Notes under the pieces: generated by a model
The model's database searches: none
The model's input: only the letters and a program-made list of their open reading frames with translations
Told to the model about the DNA's origin: nothing
In this document: positions 51,556-60,383 of the stretch, in pieces
How positions within the stretch are numbered: the stretch's first letter is position 1
Layout: every line of letters starts with the position of its first letter
Origin: Caballeronia humi
GTDB lineage: Bacteria; Pseudomonadota; Gammaproteobacteria; Burkholderiales; Burkholderiaceae
Length of the DNA stretch: 64,000 nt
Assembly (NCBI RefSeq): GCF_001544475.1
Contig: NZ_FCNW02000017.1
Coordinates: 58,168 to 122,167 of the forward strand
Direction of reading: 5' to 3'
Program-made: the position numbers and the translations under genes

Positions 51556-52587
51556 ATGATTTATCCTTGGCAAAACGATGACTGGTCCCGGCTTCAGCAA
51601 TTGCGCGCGCAGTGGCCGCACGCGCTCCTGCTGCACGGCGAAGGCGGCATAGGCAAACTGAAGTTCGCGCAGCATCTCGCGCAGGGGTTGCTCTGCGAGT
51701 CCGCGCAGCCGAACGGCGAGCCGTGCGGCAAGTGCGCCGCATGCCTCTGGTTCAGTCAGGGCAATCATCCGGACTACCGGGCGGTCGTGCCGGAGGCGCT
51801 CGCGGGTCTGGTCGGCGCGACTGATACGAACGCCGACGAAAAAGCCGATTCCGACGAAGGCAAGAAAACGCGCACGCCGAGCAAGGAGATCAAGATCGAG
51901 CAGGTGCGCGCGCTGCTCGGCTTCTGCGGGGTCGGTTCACATCGCGGCGGAGTGCGCGTCGTGCTGCTGTATCCGGCCGAGGCGCTCAACATCGCTGCGG
52001 CGAACGCGCTCCTGAAAACGCTGGAAGAACCGCCGTCGGGCGTGGTGTTCCTGATGGTGTCGGCCCGCGTGGATCGCCTGCTGCCGACCATCATCAGCCG
52101 CTGCCGCCAGTGGCCTATGTCGTTGCCGCAACCGGCGACAGCCATCGCGTGGCTCGCCGCGCAAGGCGTCGACGATCCGGCCGCGCTTCTCGCCGAAGCA
52201 GGCGGCGCACCGCTCAACGCGCTCGCGCTCGCCTCCGACGAAAACCGGCCGCTGCGCGATTTCACGCTGGCGCAGCTCGCGGCCGGCCCGAAGTGTGACG
52301 CCTTTGCGTGCGGCGAGAACCTGCAGAAGCTGCCGGTGCCGATGGTGCTCGGCTGGTTGCAGCGCTGGCTTTACGACCTGCTCGCGCAACGCACGGCTGG
52401 GCGCCCGCGTTATTTTCCGAACGCGTCGAAGGCGCTGGAGCGCTGTGCCGCCCAGACCGATGCCGCCGCGCTCGCCCGCTACATGAAGACGGTCACGCGC
52501 CAGCGCGCGGTGGAGAACCATCCGCTGAACGCGCGGCTCGTTTTCGAAGAGCTTTTTATCGGTTATCGCGACGTTTTCGCGACTTGA
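51556..52587 (+). CDS. holB: DNA polymerase III subunit delta'
   Basis: 343 residues of the clamp loader. The P-loop is the degenerate GEGGIGKLKFA, as expected for delta'. Zinc cysteines occur at CESAQPNGEPCGKCAAC. The SRC motif in IISRCRQWP and NALLKTLEEPP are as in AAA+ clamp-loader subunits. A charged insertion DTNADEKADSDEGKKTRTP sits between the zinc module and the rest. Follows tmk closely. Confidence 0.94.
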   Translation: MIYPWQNDDWSRLQQLRAQWPHALLLHGEGGIGKLKFAQHLAQGLLCESAQPNGEPCGKCAACLWFSQGNHPDYRAVVPEALAGLVGATDTNADEKADSDEGKKTRTPSKEIKIEQVRALLGFCGVGSHRGGVRVVLLYPAEALNIAAANALLKTLEEPPSGVVFLMVSARVDRLLPTIISRCRQWPMSLPQPATAIAWLAAQGVDDPAALLAEAGGAPLNALALASDENRPLRDFTLAQLAAGPKCDAFACGENLQKLPVPMVLGWLQRWLYDLLAQRTAGRPRYFPNASKALERCAAQTDAAALARYMKTVTRQRAVENHPLNARLVFEELFIGYRDVFAT

Positions 52588-52602
52588 TTCCGCCTGTCAT
52601 CC

Positions 52603-53109
52603 ATGAGCCTGATTTACCGCGACGCCACACTCGACGATCTTCCCGCCATCGTCGCCATCTATAACTCGACGGTGCCCTCGCGCCAGGTCACCGCCGATCT
52701 CGATCCGGTCACGGTCGAAAGCCGTCTCGCGTGGTTTCACGCGCACGGCCCGCACGCGCGCCCGCTGTGGGTGGTCGAAGAGGGAGGCAAGGTCATCGCG
52801 TGGCTGAGTTTTTCCGACTTTTACGGCCGTCCGGCCTATTCGCGCACGGCGGAAGTCAGCATTTATCTTGACGAAAGCGCGCGCGGCAAAGGCTTGGGTA
52901 AGAAACTTCTACAAGCGGCGCTGGAAAAAGCGCCCGAGCTTCGGATCGATACCGTGCTCGGCTTCGTGTTCGGACATAACGCGCCGAGCGTGAGGCTATT
53001 CGAGGGCTTCGGCTTCGAGCCGTGGGGCACGCTGCCGCGCGTGGCGGTGCTCGACGGCATCGAGCGCGATCTCGTGATCCTCGGCCGGCGCCTCGATACG
53101 CTGCACTGA
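52603..53109 (+). CDS. GNAT acetyltransferase (phosphinothricin N-acetyltransferase-like)
   Basis: 168 residues. The acetyl-CoA motif is STYLDESARGKGLGKKLL-like (SIYLDESARGKGLGKKLLQAAL), and the end FEGFGFEPWGTLPRV and the N-terminal RDATLDDLPAIVAIYN match the Pat/YwnH branch. The substrate may be methionine sulfoximine or a similar amino-acid analogue. It stands in the slot between holB and tatD where a PilZ-domain gene is commonly found. Confidence 0.9.
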   Translation: MSLIYRDATLDDLPAIVAIYNSTVPSRQVTADLDPVTVESRLAWFHAHGPHARPLWVVEEGGKVIAWLSFSDFYGRPAYSRTAEVSIYLDESARGKGLGKKLLQAALEKAPELRIDTVLGFVFGHNAPSVRLFEGFGFEPWGTLPRVAVLDGIERDLVILGRRLDTLH

Positions 53110-53128
53110 GCCACACACAGGAACGCCC

Positions 53129-53941
53129 ATGTTTGTCGATTCGCATTGCCACATCAATTTCGAGGGTCTCGCCGACCGCATGCCCGAAGTGCTCGCGAAA
53201 ATGCGCGAGCAGCAGGTCACGCATGCGCTTTGCGTTTCCGTCGATCTGGAGACGCTGCCTTCGGTGCTCGCGCTCGCGGAGCAGTACGAGAACATCTACG
53301 CGTCGGTGGGCGTGCATCCGGACCACGAAGACGCCGAGGAGCCGAGCGTCGAGCAACTGGTCGAGCTGGCGTCGCACCCGAAAGTGGTGGCGATCGGCGA
53401 GACCGGGCTTGATTATTACCGGCTGGAAGGCCGCAGCCTCGCCGATATGGAGTGGCAGCGCGAACGCTTTCGCACGCATATCCGCGCCGCGCACGCGACG
53501 GGCAAGCCGCTGATCGTGCACACGCGGTCGTCGTGGGAGGACACGCTGCGGATCATGCGGGAAGAGCGCGCGAGCGTGCCCGGCGGCGTGATGCATTGCT
53601 TTACCGAGCCGTGGAACGTCGCCGAACCGGCGCTCGCGCAGAACTTTTACATCTCGCTGTCGGGCATCGTTACGTTCAAGAACGCGAAGGACGTGCACGA
53701 CGTCGCGCAGCGCGTGCCGCTCGAACGGCTTCTGATCGAAACCGATTCGCCCTATCTCGCGCCCGTGCCGTATCGCGGCAAGCCGAATGAACCTGCGTAC
53801 GTGAGTTATGTCGGACGTTTCATCGCGCAATTGCGCGAGATGCCCGACGAAGCGCTCGCAGAAGCGACCACCGACAACTTCTTCAAGCTCTTCAAGATCC
53901 CGCGCCCCGCCACTCAAGCAACTCAAGGCTCACATGAATAA
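53129..53941 (+). CDS. TatD-family metal-dependent hydrolase (YcfH-like)
   Basis: 270 residues, TIM-barrel. Metal ligands: H-x-H in SHCHINFEGL, Glu in IGETGLDYY, His in VHTRSSW and VMHCFTE, and Asp in IETDSPYLAPVP. TatD enzymes are 3'-5' exonucleases or D-aminoacyl-tRNA deacylase-related. The start ATG at 53129 has AGGAACG upstream. It overlaps the following ankyrin gene by 8 bp. Confidence 0.95.
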   Translation: MFVDSHCHINFEGLADRMPEVLAKMREQQVTHALCVSVDLETLPSVLALAEQYENIYASVGVHPDHEDAEEPSVEQLVELASHPKVVAIGETGLDYYRLEGRSLADMEWQRERFRTHIRAAHATGKPLIVHTRSSWEDTLRIMREERASVPGGVMHCFTEPWNVAEPALAQNFYISLSGIVTFKNAKDVHDVAQRVPLERLLIETDSPYLAPVPYRGKPNEPAYVSYVGRFIAQLREMPDEALAEATTDNFFKLFKIPRPATQATQGSHE

Positions 53942-54656
53942 TTCATCGCTGAAATCCGCTTCGTCCAATCGTGCGCGCAGTCTTTTCGCGGGCGTTCTGC
54001 TGGCCGCCACGGCGATTGGCACCCCGGCGTTCGCCGCACCCGCCGACACGCTGATCAAAGCCGTCAAGTTCGACGACGATTCCGGCGTCAAAAAGCAGCT
54101 TGCGCAGGGCATGGACCCGAATCTCGTCGACAACACGGGCGCGCCGCTCCTCGTGATCGCCGCGCGCGAGAAGTCGGACAAGGTCGGCCAGGTCCTCGCC
54201 GACAACCCGAAAACCGATCTCGAGAAGCTCGACACCGCCGGCGAAAACGCGATGATGCTCGCGGCGCTCAACGGCGACGCCAAGTTCGTGAACCTCCTGA
54301 TCGCGAAGGACGCCGAGGTCAACAAGAAAGGCTGGACGCCGCTGCACTACGCGGCGACCAACGGCCACGACGACGTCGTAAAGATCCTCATCGACCATTC
54401 GGCCTATATCGACGCCGGTTCGCCGAACGGCACGACGCCGCTGATGATGGCGGCGCGCGGCGGCCATCTGTCGACGGTGAAACTGCTGCTCGACGAAGGC
54501 GCCGACCTGCGCGTGAAGAACCAGATCGGCATGACGGCCATCGATTTCGCGAAGCAATACAACGCGAAGGACGTCGCGGAAGGGCTGCAGGCGCGTCTCG
54601 ACTCGATGCCAGCCGCCGCAAGCGCTCCGCAAAGCGGCACAAACGGTGCAAAATAG
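53934..54656 (+). CDS. Periplasmic ankyrin-repeat protein
   Basis: 240 residues. Signal peptide to about residue 34 (FAGVLLAATAIGTPAFAAP). Five or so ankyrin repeats follow, for example GWTPLHYAATNGHDDVVKILIDHSAYID and GTTPLMMAARGGHLSTVKLLLDEGADLRV. The C-terminus is Ala/Ser-rich. Probably a periplasmic protein-binding scaffold; the partner is unknown. The ATG at 53934 lies inside the end of tatD in another frame, suggesting coupling. Confidence 0.88.
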   Translation: MNNSSLKSASSNRARSLFAGVLLAATAIGTPAFAAPADTLIKAVKFDDDSGVKKQLAQGMDPNLVDNTGAPLLVIAAREKSDKVGQVLADNPKTDLEKLDTAGENAMMLAALNGDAKFVNLLIAKDAEVNKKGWTPLHYAATNGHDDVVKILIDHSAYIDAGSPNGTTPLMMAARGGHLSTVKLLLDEGADLRVKNQIGMTAIDFAKQYNAKDVAEGLQARLDSMPAAASAPQSGTNGAK

Positions 54657-54718
54657 CGCAGTCGCCGGGCGGGGAGCCGCATCGATCCGGCCTCCAATCA
54701 ACTAGAAAAAGGAACGCC

Positions 54719-55075
54719 ATGCTGCGGTTCTTCGTGATGGCCAGTGTCCTGGCGGCGCCGCTCAGCGCGGCGGCGTTCACGGGCAACGACCTGAACAAGC
54801 TTTGTATCAAGACCGATACCGTTTCGCGCAGCGCGTGCGCTGCCTATATTGAGGGCGCGGCGGACGGCATCTACAACACAATCGAGGCGATCGGGGGAAC
54901 CTCCGGCCCGCAGGTGGGCCAGTATTTTTGCCTGCCGGTGGATGTGAAGCCGCAGCAACTCACCGACGCGGTGCGCAAGTACATCGCCGACAACCCCGAC
55001 AAGGCCGGCTTCAACGCGACGACGATGGTGTCGCTCGGGCTCGGCAAGGCGTTTCCCTGCAAGGCGGAGCGCTGA
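54719..55075 (+). CDS. Rap1a/Tai-family immunity-like protein
   Basis: 118 residues. The signal peptide ends AAPLSAAAFTG, so it is periplasmic. The family pattern is clear: LCIKTDTVSRSACAAYIEGAADGIYN, then FCLPVDVKPQQLTDAVRKYIADNPDKAGFNATTMVSLGLGKAFPC, including four conserved cysteines. Rap1a/Tai proteins protect against type VI secretion peptidoglycan amidases (Tae4/Ssp). No such effector is visible in this window, so it is an orphan immunity or a domesticated homologue. RBS AAAGGAAC is good. Confidence 0.8.
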   Translation: MLRFFVMASVLAAPLSAAAFTGNDLNKLCIKTDTVSRSACAAYIEGAADGIYNTIEAIGGTSGPQVGQYFCLPVDVKPQQLTDAVRKYIADNPDKAGFNATTMVSLGLGKAFPCKAER

Positions 55076-55110
55076 GCGCACGGCGCAACTGAAGAGGTTG
55101 CACCCGTTGT

Positions 55111-55141
55111 GGCCGGTCCGCGTGACCGGCCGTTTGTTTTT
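55111..55141 (+). terminator. Terminator after the Rap1a-like gene
   Basis: GGCCGGTC (55111-55118) pairs with GACCGGCC (55124-55131) around a 5-nt loop, followed by a T-rich run. Confidence 0.82.
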
Positions 55142-55209
55142 CAGGCTTCGAATCCGGTGCCCTGAACCGTCGTATCCACCTTCCCGACGAGGCTGATTCC
55201 ACGACGCTC

Positions 55210-56469
55210 ATGATCTCCTTCGACGAATTCCTCCGCATCGCCGAAGCCCCCCTGCGTACCTGGCCGGGCGCGCTCGGCGTTGCGGCGCTCGGCGTGGTGT
55301 TCGCGCTTGGTGTCCATCGCGTGGGCGCGCGCATTCTCACACGCATCGCGCGGCCGTACCCGCTGATGAGCGTCGTGCTGCGTTACATCAACAAGCCCGC
55401 GCTCGTTCTGCTGATCATCCTCGCGCTCGCCTTCGTGATCTTCGAGGCGCCCGACACGCTGCCGCTCATCGGCGTGCTGCGCGACCTGGCGACGGTCGCG
55501 CTGATCGGCGCGCTGACGTTCCTCGCGGTGCGTTCGGCGGGCGCGGTCGGCGAAGCGATCGTGCAGGCACATCCGCTCGATACCGAGAACAACCTCCACG
55601 CGCGCCGCATGCACACGCAGGCGCGCGTGCTGGCGCGCTCGGTGATGGTGGTGATCGTGATCATCGGAATCGGCGGGGCGCTGATGTCGTTTCCGAGCGT
55701 CCGGCAGATCGGCGCGAGTCTACTGGCGTCGGCGGGTGTCGCTGGGCTAGTTGCAGGTATCGCCGCGCGCCCGGTGCTCGGCAACCTGATCTCTGGATTG
55801 CAGATCGCGCTTTCGCAGCCGATCCGGCTCGACGACGTCGTCGTGATTCAGGGCGAGTGGGGACGCGTCGAGGAAATCACGGGCACGTACGTGTCGATCC
55901 GCATCTGGGACCAGCGGCGGCTGATTGTGCCGCTGCAATGGTTTATTGAGAACCCATTCACCAACTGGACGCGCAACAGCTCCCAAATCATCGGAACAGT
56001 GTTCTTCTACGTCGATTACCGGATGCCGCTCGCGCCGCTGCGCGAGGAGCTGGAGCGCATACTGGAACACGCGCCCGAGTGGGACGGCCGCGTGCAGGTG
56101 CTGCAAGTCACCGACGCCACCGAACGGTCGATGCAACTGCGCGTGCTCGTCAGTTCGTTCGATTCAGGCCTGAACTGGGATTTGCGCTGCCGCGTGCGCG
56201 AAGGCTTGATTGGTTTCGTGCAGGCGGCTTATCCGCAATTCCTGCCGCGCACGCGGGCGGATTTGTCGAATGATCGGGAGCATGTGGAATTCGCGCCGCC
56301 CCTCGATCGGACCGGGCCGTCGATGCCTTCGGGCAAGGTGGCGAGCACGGCGAACACCGCCGCCGATCCCGTCGCAAGCCGCGGCGAGCGATCAGGCCCC
56401 GATCCTGCGGCGCATTCGGCGGCATCGACGGCGCCCGGAGCTTCGACCAGGAACGGCCAGCGCCGATAA
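55210..56469 (+). CDS. MscS-family mechanosensitive channel
   Basis: 419 residues. About four membrane helices are predicted; the pore-lining TM3 is GASLLASAGVAGLVAGIAARPVLGNLISGLQIALSQPIRLDDVV, the classic MscS motif. The beta domain VVIQGEWGRVEEITGTYVSIRIWDQRRLIVPLQWFIENPFTNWTR follows. The Ser/Ala/Pro-rich C-terminal tail of about 65 residues is extra. It releases solutes on osmotic down-shock. otsA follows at 86 bp on the same strand. Confidence 0.93.
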   Translation: MISFDEFLRIAEAPLRTWPGALGVAALGVVFALGVHRVGARILTRIARPYPLMSVVLRYINKPALVLLIILALAFVIFEAPDTLPLIGVLRDLATVALIGALTFLAVRSAGAVGEAIVQAHPLDTENNLHARRMHTQARVLARSVMVVIVIIGIGGALMSFPSVRQIGASLLASAGVAGLVAGIAARPVLGNLISGLQIALSQPIRLDDVVVIQGEWGRVEEITGTYVSIRIWDQRRLIVPLQWFIENPFTNWTRNSSQIIGTVFFYVDYRMPLAPLREELERILEHAPEWDGRVQVLQVTDATERSMQLRVLVSSFDSGLNWDLRCRVREGLIGFVQAAYPQFLPRTRADLSNDREHVEFAPPLDRTGPSMPSGKVASTANTAADPVASRGERSGPDPAAHSAASTAPGASTRNGQRR

Positions 56470-56555
56470 AAACGAAACCCCGAGCCGTTTTTCAGGTCGA
56501 TCAAGACGCACACGCCTGCGGACGCGCGGGATCAAACGAAAGAGAGGAGCAATTC

Positions 56556-57941
56556 ATGAGTCGCCTGGTTGTCGTATCGAATCGCGTTGCCACGCCCACC
56601 GAAACGAAGGGATCGGCGGGCGGGCTTGCCGTCGGCGTGTTCGGCGCGCTGAAGGACAGCGGCGGCGTCTGGTTCGGCTGGAGCGGCGACGTGGTGAGCG
56701 AAAGCGTGGCGAACTCCGGGCCGACGCTCGTCGAGGACGGCGCGGTCACCTTCGCGACCGTCGGCCTGCCGAAGAAGGACTACGACCAGTACTACCGCGG
56801 CTTTTCGAACGCGACCCTCTGGCCGGTCTTCCACTATCGCAACGATCTGGCCGTCTACGATCGCGACGAATACGCTGGGTATCGACGCGTGAATTCGTGG
56901 CTCGCGCACAAGGCGATCAAGCTGCTGCAACCCGACGACGTCATCTGGGTTCACGACTATCACCTGATTCCGTTCGCCGAGGCGCTGCGTTCTGAAGGCG
57001 TGACGAATCGAATGGGATTTTTCCTACACATTCCGTTTCCGTCGCCGCAAATTCTGCTGAACATCCCGCCGCATGCGGAACTCGTGAAGTCGCTGTGCTG
57101 CTATGACGTCGTCGGCTTTCAGACGGAGGGCGACCAGATCGCGTTCCACGATTACGTCGTGCGGCACGCAAATGGCAAGGCGACGCCCGACGGTCACGTC
57201 GAGGCGTTCGGGCGCACGCTGAAGACGGGCGTGTACCGCATCGGCGTGTTCCCCGACGAAATCGCCGAACAGGCCGAGCGCGGCGAAGCGCGGCAGGACG
57301 TCATGGACCTCAAGCAGAGTCTGGAAGGGCGCAAGCTGATCATGAGCGTCGACCGGCTCGATTATTCGAAGGGCCTCGTCGAGCGGTTTCGGGCGTTCGA
57401 GCATTTCCTGGAGAAGTCGCCGGAGTGGCGCGGCAACGTCACGCTCGTGCAGATCGCGCCGCCGACGCGCTCCGATGTCGACACATATCAACAAATCCGC
57501 CAGAACCTCGAATACGAAGCGGGGCGCATCAACGGCCGTTACTCGGGCCTCGACTACACGCCGATCCGCTATCTGAATCAGCGGTACGACCGCTGGAAGC
57601 TGATGTCACTGTTCCGCGAATCGCAGATCGGCCTCGTCACGCCGTTGCGCGACGGCATGAATCTCGTCGCGAAGGAATACGTCGCCGCGCAGAATCCTGA
57701 CGATCCGGGCGTTCTCGTGCTGTCGCAATTCGCCGGCGCCGCCGACGAAATGACGGGCGCGCTGTTGGTGAACCCGCACGACATCGTCGGGATGAGCGAG
57801 GCGATCGGGCGCGCGCTCTCGATGCCGCTCGCCGAGCGCCAAGAGCGTTATCAGACGAATATGACGGCATTACGCAAAAACGATCTCGGCGTTTGGCGCG
57901 ACACCTTCCTGGCCGATTTGCGCGGCGTTCCATCGAAATAA
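56556..57941 (+). CDS. otsA: Trehalose-6-phosphate synthase OtsA
   Basis: 461 residues of GT20. It makes trehalose 6-phosphate from UDP-glucose and glucose 6-phosphate. Blocks: VVVSNRVATPT, WVHDYHLIPFAEALR, FFLHIPFPSPQIL, SVDRLDYSKGLVERFRAFE and LRDGMNLVAKEYVAAQ. The start ATG at 56556 has GAGAGGAG upstream. The phosphatase gene otsB is not in the window. Near MscS, so an osmoprotection context is likely. Confidence 0.96.
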   Translation: MSRLVVVSNRVATPTETKGSAGGLAVGVFGALKDSGGVWFGWSGDVVSESVANSGPTLVEDGAVTFATVGLPKKDYDQYYRGFSNATLWPVFHYRNDLAVYDRDEYAGYRRVNSWLAHKAIKLLQPDDVIWVHDYHLIPFAEALRSEGVTNRMGFFLHIPFPSPQILLNIPPHAELVKSLCCYDVVGFQTEGDQIAFHDYVVRHANGKATPDGHVEAFGRTLKTGVYRIGVFPDEIAEQAERGEARQDVMDLKQSLEGRKLIMSVDRLDYSKGLVERFRAFEHFLEKSPEWRGNVTLVQIAPPTRSDVDTYQQIRQNLEYEAGRINGRYSGLDYTPIRYLNQRYDRWKLMSLFRESQIGLVTPLRDGMNLVAKEYVAAQNPDDPGVLVLSQFAGAADEMTGALLVNPHDIVGMSEAIGRALSMPLAERQERYQTNMTALRKNDLGVWRDTFLADLRGVPSK

Positions 57942-58209
57942 CGCGACGTAAGCGCACTCCTGCGAATGTTTCCCGGATGTAACAGCGTAGTTCAAATGAA
58001 AGAATTGCCGTCTATGGCCGGTGCGCGTTCGATAATGAAAACTCGCGCGAAAAAGCGTCAGCATCCGCACGTCACCGGCACCTAGGGCAAACCTCGTTGT
58101 CCGCGCGGTGCGGCGGCTGTCATACTCCGTGCGCCCAGCGGCATCGCGCTCCAGCAGGCTTTTTAGCGTGCGCAGCCGTCCGGGAAAGATCCCAGTGGAG
58201 ACGAGAACG

Positions 58210-59277
58210 ATGAGAATTGCCCAGATTGCCCCTCTGACCGAGTCGGTTCCGCCGAAGCTTTACGGCGGCACCGAGCGCGTCGTGTCCTATATCACCGAGG
58301 CGCTCGTCGAACTCGGCCACGACGTGACGCTTTTCGCAACCGGCGATTCGCAGACGAAGGCGACCCTCGAAGCCGTGTGGCCGCGCGCATTGCGCCTGGA
58401 CCCGGCGATCCGCGACCGTATCGCGCCGCACATGCTGCTGATGGAAATGGTCCGCCGCCGCGCCGACGAGTTCGACGTCCTCCATTTCCACATGGACTAT
58501 TACTCGTTTTCGCTCTTCAAGCGCCAGGACACGCCGTTTGTCACGACGCTGCACGGCCGGCTCGACCTGCCGGAGCAACAGCCCGTCTTCGATACGTTCA
58601 ACACGGCGCCCGTGATTTCGATCTCGGATTCGCAGCGCCATCCGCTGCCGCAGGCCAAGTGGCTGACGACCGTCTATCACGGGCTGCCGGAGCATCTCTA
58701 TACGCCGCAGCCAGTCGAGCAGAAGTACCTCGCGTTCCTCGGGCGCATATCGCCGGAAAAACGTGTCGATACCGCGATTCGGATCGCGGGGCGCTGCGGG
58801 ATGAAGATCAAGATCGCCGCCAAGGTCGATTCTGCCGATCACGAGTATTTCGAGCGCGAAATCGCGCCGTTGCTTGAATTGCCATACGTGGAGTTCGTCG
58901 GTGAGATCAGCGACGGGCAGAAGGCCGAATTCCTCTCGGGCGCGCATGCGCTGCTGTTCCCGATCGACTGGCCGGAGCCTTTTGGCCTCGTGATGATCGA
59001 GGCAATGGCCTGCGGCACGCCGGTGATCGCGTTCAATCGCGGCTCGGTGCCGGAAGTGCTTGATGAAGGCGTGTCGGGCTTCATCGTCGAGGACGAGATC
59101 GGCGCGGTTGCCGCTGTGAACCGGCTGCATACGCTCTCGCGCGAACGGGTGCGGCAGCGCTTCGAGGAGCGCTTCACGTCGCACCGGATGGCGCAGCAGT
59201 ACGTGGATGCCTACCAAGCCGTCGTGCGGGCGCAAAAGCGCGCGCGCTTCAAGCTGATCGATCGCGCCGCGACGTAA
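58210..59277 (+). CDS. Glycosyltransferase family 4 protein
   Basis: 355 residues of GT-B fold. The N-terminus MRIAQIAPLTESVPPKLYGGTERVVSYITEAL and the C-terminal donor site FPIDWPEPFGLVMIEAMACGTPVIAFNRGSVPEVLDEGVSGF are typical of GT4. The acceptor and sugar are unknown. 268 bp separate it from otsA. The ATG at 58210 follows GGAGACGAGAACG. A terminator follows. Confidence 0.9.
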   Translation: MRIAQIAPLTESVPPKLYGGTERVVSYITEALVELGHDVTLFATGDSQTKATLEAVWPRALRLDPAIRDRIAPHMLLMEMVRRRADEFDVLHFHMDYYSFSLFKRQDTPFVTTLHGRLDLPEQQPVFDTFNTAPVISISDSQRHPLPQAKWLTTVYHGLPEHLYTPQPVEQKYLAFLGRISPEKRVDTAIRIAGRCGMKIKIAAKVDSADHEYFEREIAPLLELPYVEFVGEISDGQKAEFLSGAHALLFPIDWPEPFGLVMIEAMACGTPVIAFNRGSVPEVLDEGVSGFIVEDEIGAVAAVNRLHTLSRERVRQRFEERFTSHRMAQQYVDAYQAVVRAQKRARFKLIDRAAT

Positions 59278-59296
59278 AACTCGCGGTAAAAGAGAC

Positions 59297-59350
59297 AAAA
59301 CCGCTGCGCGATACGACCCGTAAGTCGTGCCGCGCGGCGGTTTTGCTTTT
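59297..59350. terminator. Bidirectional terminator between the GT4 and SYLF genes
   Basis: AAAACCGCTGCGCG (59297-59310) pairs, with one mismatch, with 59331-59344, and an inner ACGAC/GTCGT stem extends it. It has T- and A-runs on the two sides, between convergent genes. Confidence 0.8.
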
Positions 59351-59376
59351 ACCGCGAGACGCCCTTGACCGGCGCG

Positions 59377-59970
59377 TCAGATCTTCAGGCGCGAAACCTT
59401 CGTGCCTGCCAGCGAAACATCCGCCATCAGGCCGGCGTTCGTCAGCACGAACGCTTCGACCGGCGACGTTGCCGTCGTAGTATCGACCACGCCGTTCGCG
59501 CCCATCTTCACGAGCGCAACCGATGCGTCGACGCCCGCTGCCCAGCCGTCCGAGTTGCGGAATTTGTCGAGCGCGTCCTGCGTCATGAACAAGAAGATCA
59601 GCGACTTCGATTGCGCGCCAGCCTGCAAGCCGACGGATGCCGAGGTCGTGCTGTAGTAGCCGACCGTGCCGCCGCCGACGCGCAGCGCGCCCTTGCCGTA
59701 CTGGGCGCCGACCACGAAGCCAGCCTGGATGACCGACGGGAATACCAGCACGCCGCGCGATTTCGCGACGAGTTCGCGCGAGCCTTTGACGGTCGCATAG
59801 AGACGCTGCATCGTGGCGTCGACATCGGCGTCGATGGAGCGGCGCTCGTCCGAGTCACCGGCCGTTTTCTGCGCGCCAGAGTTCGACGTCGTCGTGCAAC
59901 CGGCAAGCGCGAGGCCTCCCAGTGCGAGCGCGGCGGTCGACTTGAGCATGAAGTTTCGTCTTTGCATCAT
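59377..59970 (-). CDS. SYLF (YSC84-type) domain lipoprotein
   Basis: 197 residues. The lipobox is GLALAGC, so it is probably an outer-membrane lipoprotein. The SYLF/DUF500 domain is seen in KSRGVLVFPSVIQAGFVVGAQYGKGALRV, GYYSTTSASVGLQAGAQSKSLIFLFMT and WAAGVDASVALVKMGANG. In eukaryotes the domain binds lipids; the bacterial function is unknown. ATGs at 59970 and 59967 are adjacent; GGAG lies upstream. Confidence 0.9.
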   Translation of the reverse strand: MMQRRNFMLKSTAALALGGLALAGCTTTSNSGAQKTAGDSDERRSIDADVDATMQRLYATVKGSRELVAKSRGVLVFPSVIQAGFVVGAQYGKGALRVGGGTVGYYSTTSASVGLQAGAQSKSLIFLFMTQDALDKFRNSDGWAAGVDASVALVKMGANGVVDTTTATSPVEAFVLTNAGLMADVSLAGTKVSRLKI

Positions 59971-60383
59971 TTTTCTCCATCGTGGACTTGGGAAACCCCA
60001 TATAGCGGGAGGGTGCAGCATGCGGATTTATAGCACAGCAACAGCAGAACGCGACGGCAAGAAAATCGCGCCAAGCCTTACCCGGCTTGGTTTCGTCGAT
60101 TTATTACAAAATCGAACGGTAAATTTGACCTTCAAGCTTACTCCGTTTCGCATCGCTTTTCAGAGGTTTTAAGACAACGGCGCCACGCAATTTTCTGCGA
60201 CTGCTAAGTCGTCTGATTCGTTCTCACAAAGCGCTACGTGTATGGCCGATTTCGACGAACCAGTCAGAATTACCTGACCGATCCGCGTCAAAAATCGCGG
60301 CGTAAATTGATCGAATTTCGTCTGACGTGTTGCGTGAACGCCGCACACTCGCGACAGCAATGAACGTGCCAGAGGGTTGAGGA
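59971..60383. other. 413-bp intergenic region with low GC
   Basis: No gene is seen here. CCAAGCC (60071-60077) pairs with GGCTTGG (60084-60090), and a low-GC stretch of about 100 bp follows it. The region should hold the promoter for the SYLF lipoprotein. The composition is clearly lower in GC than the average of the window; no known RNA family was recognised. Confidence 0.5.

Noticed and set aside
57942..58209. Possible structured RNA between otsA and the GT4 gene
   Set aside because: Some GGTGC/GCACC-type pairing exists, but I could not build a consistent fold or match a known family.
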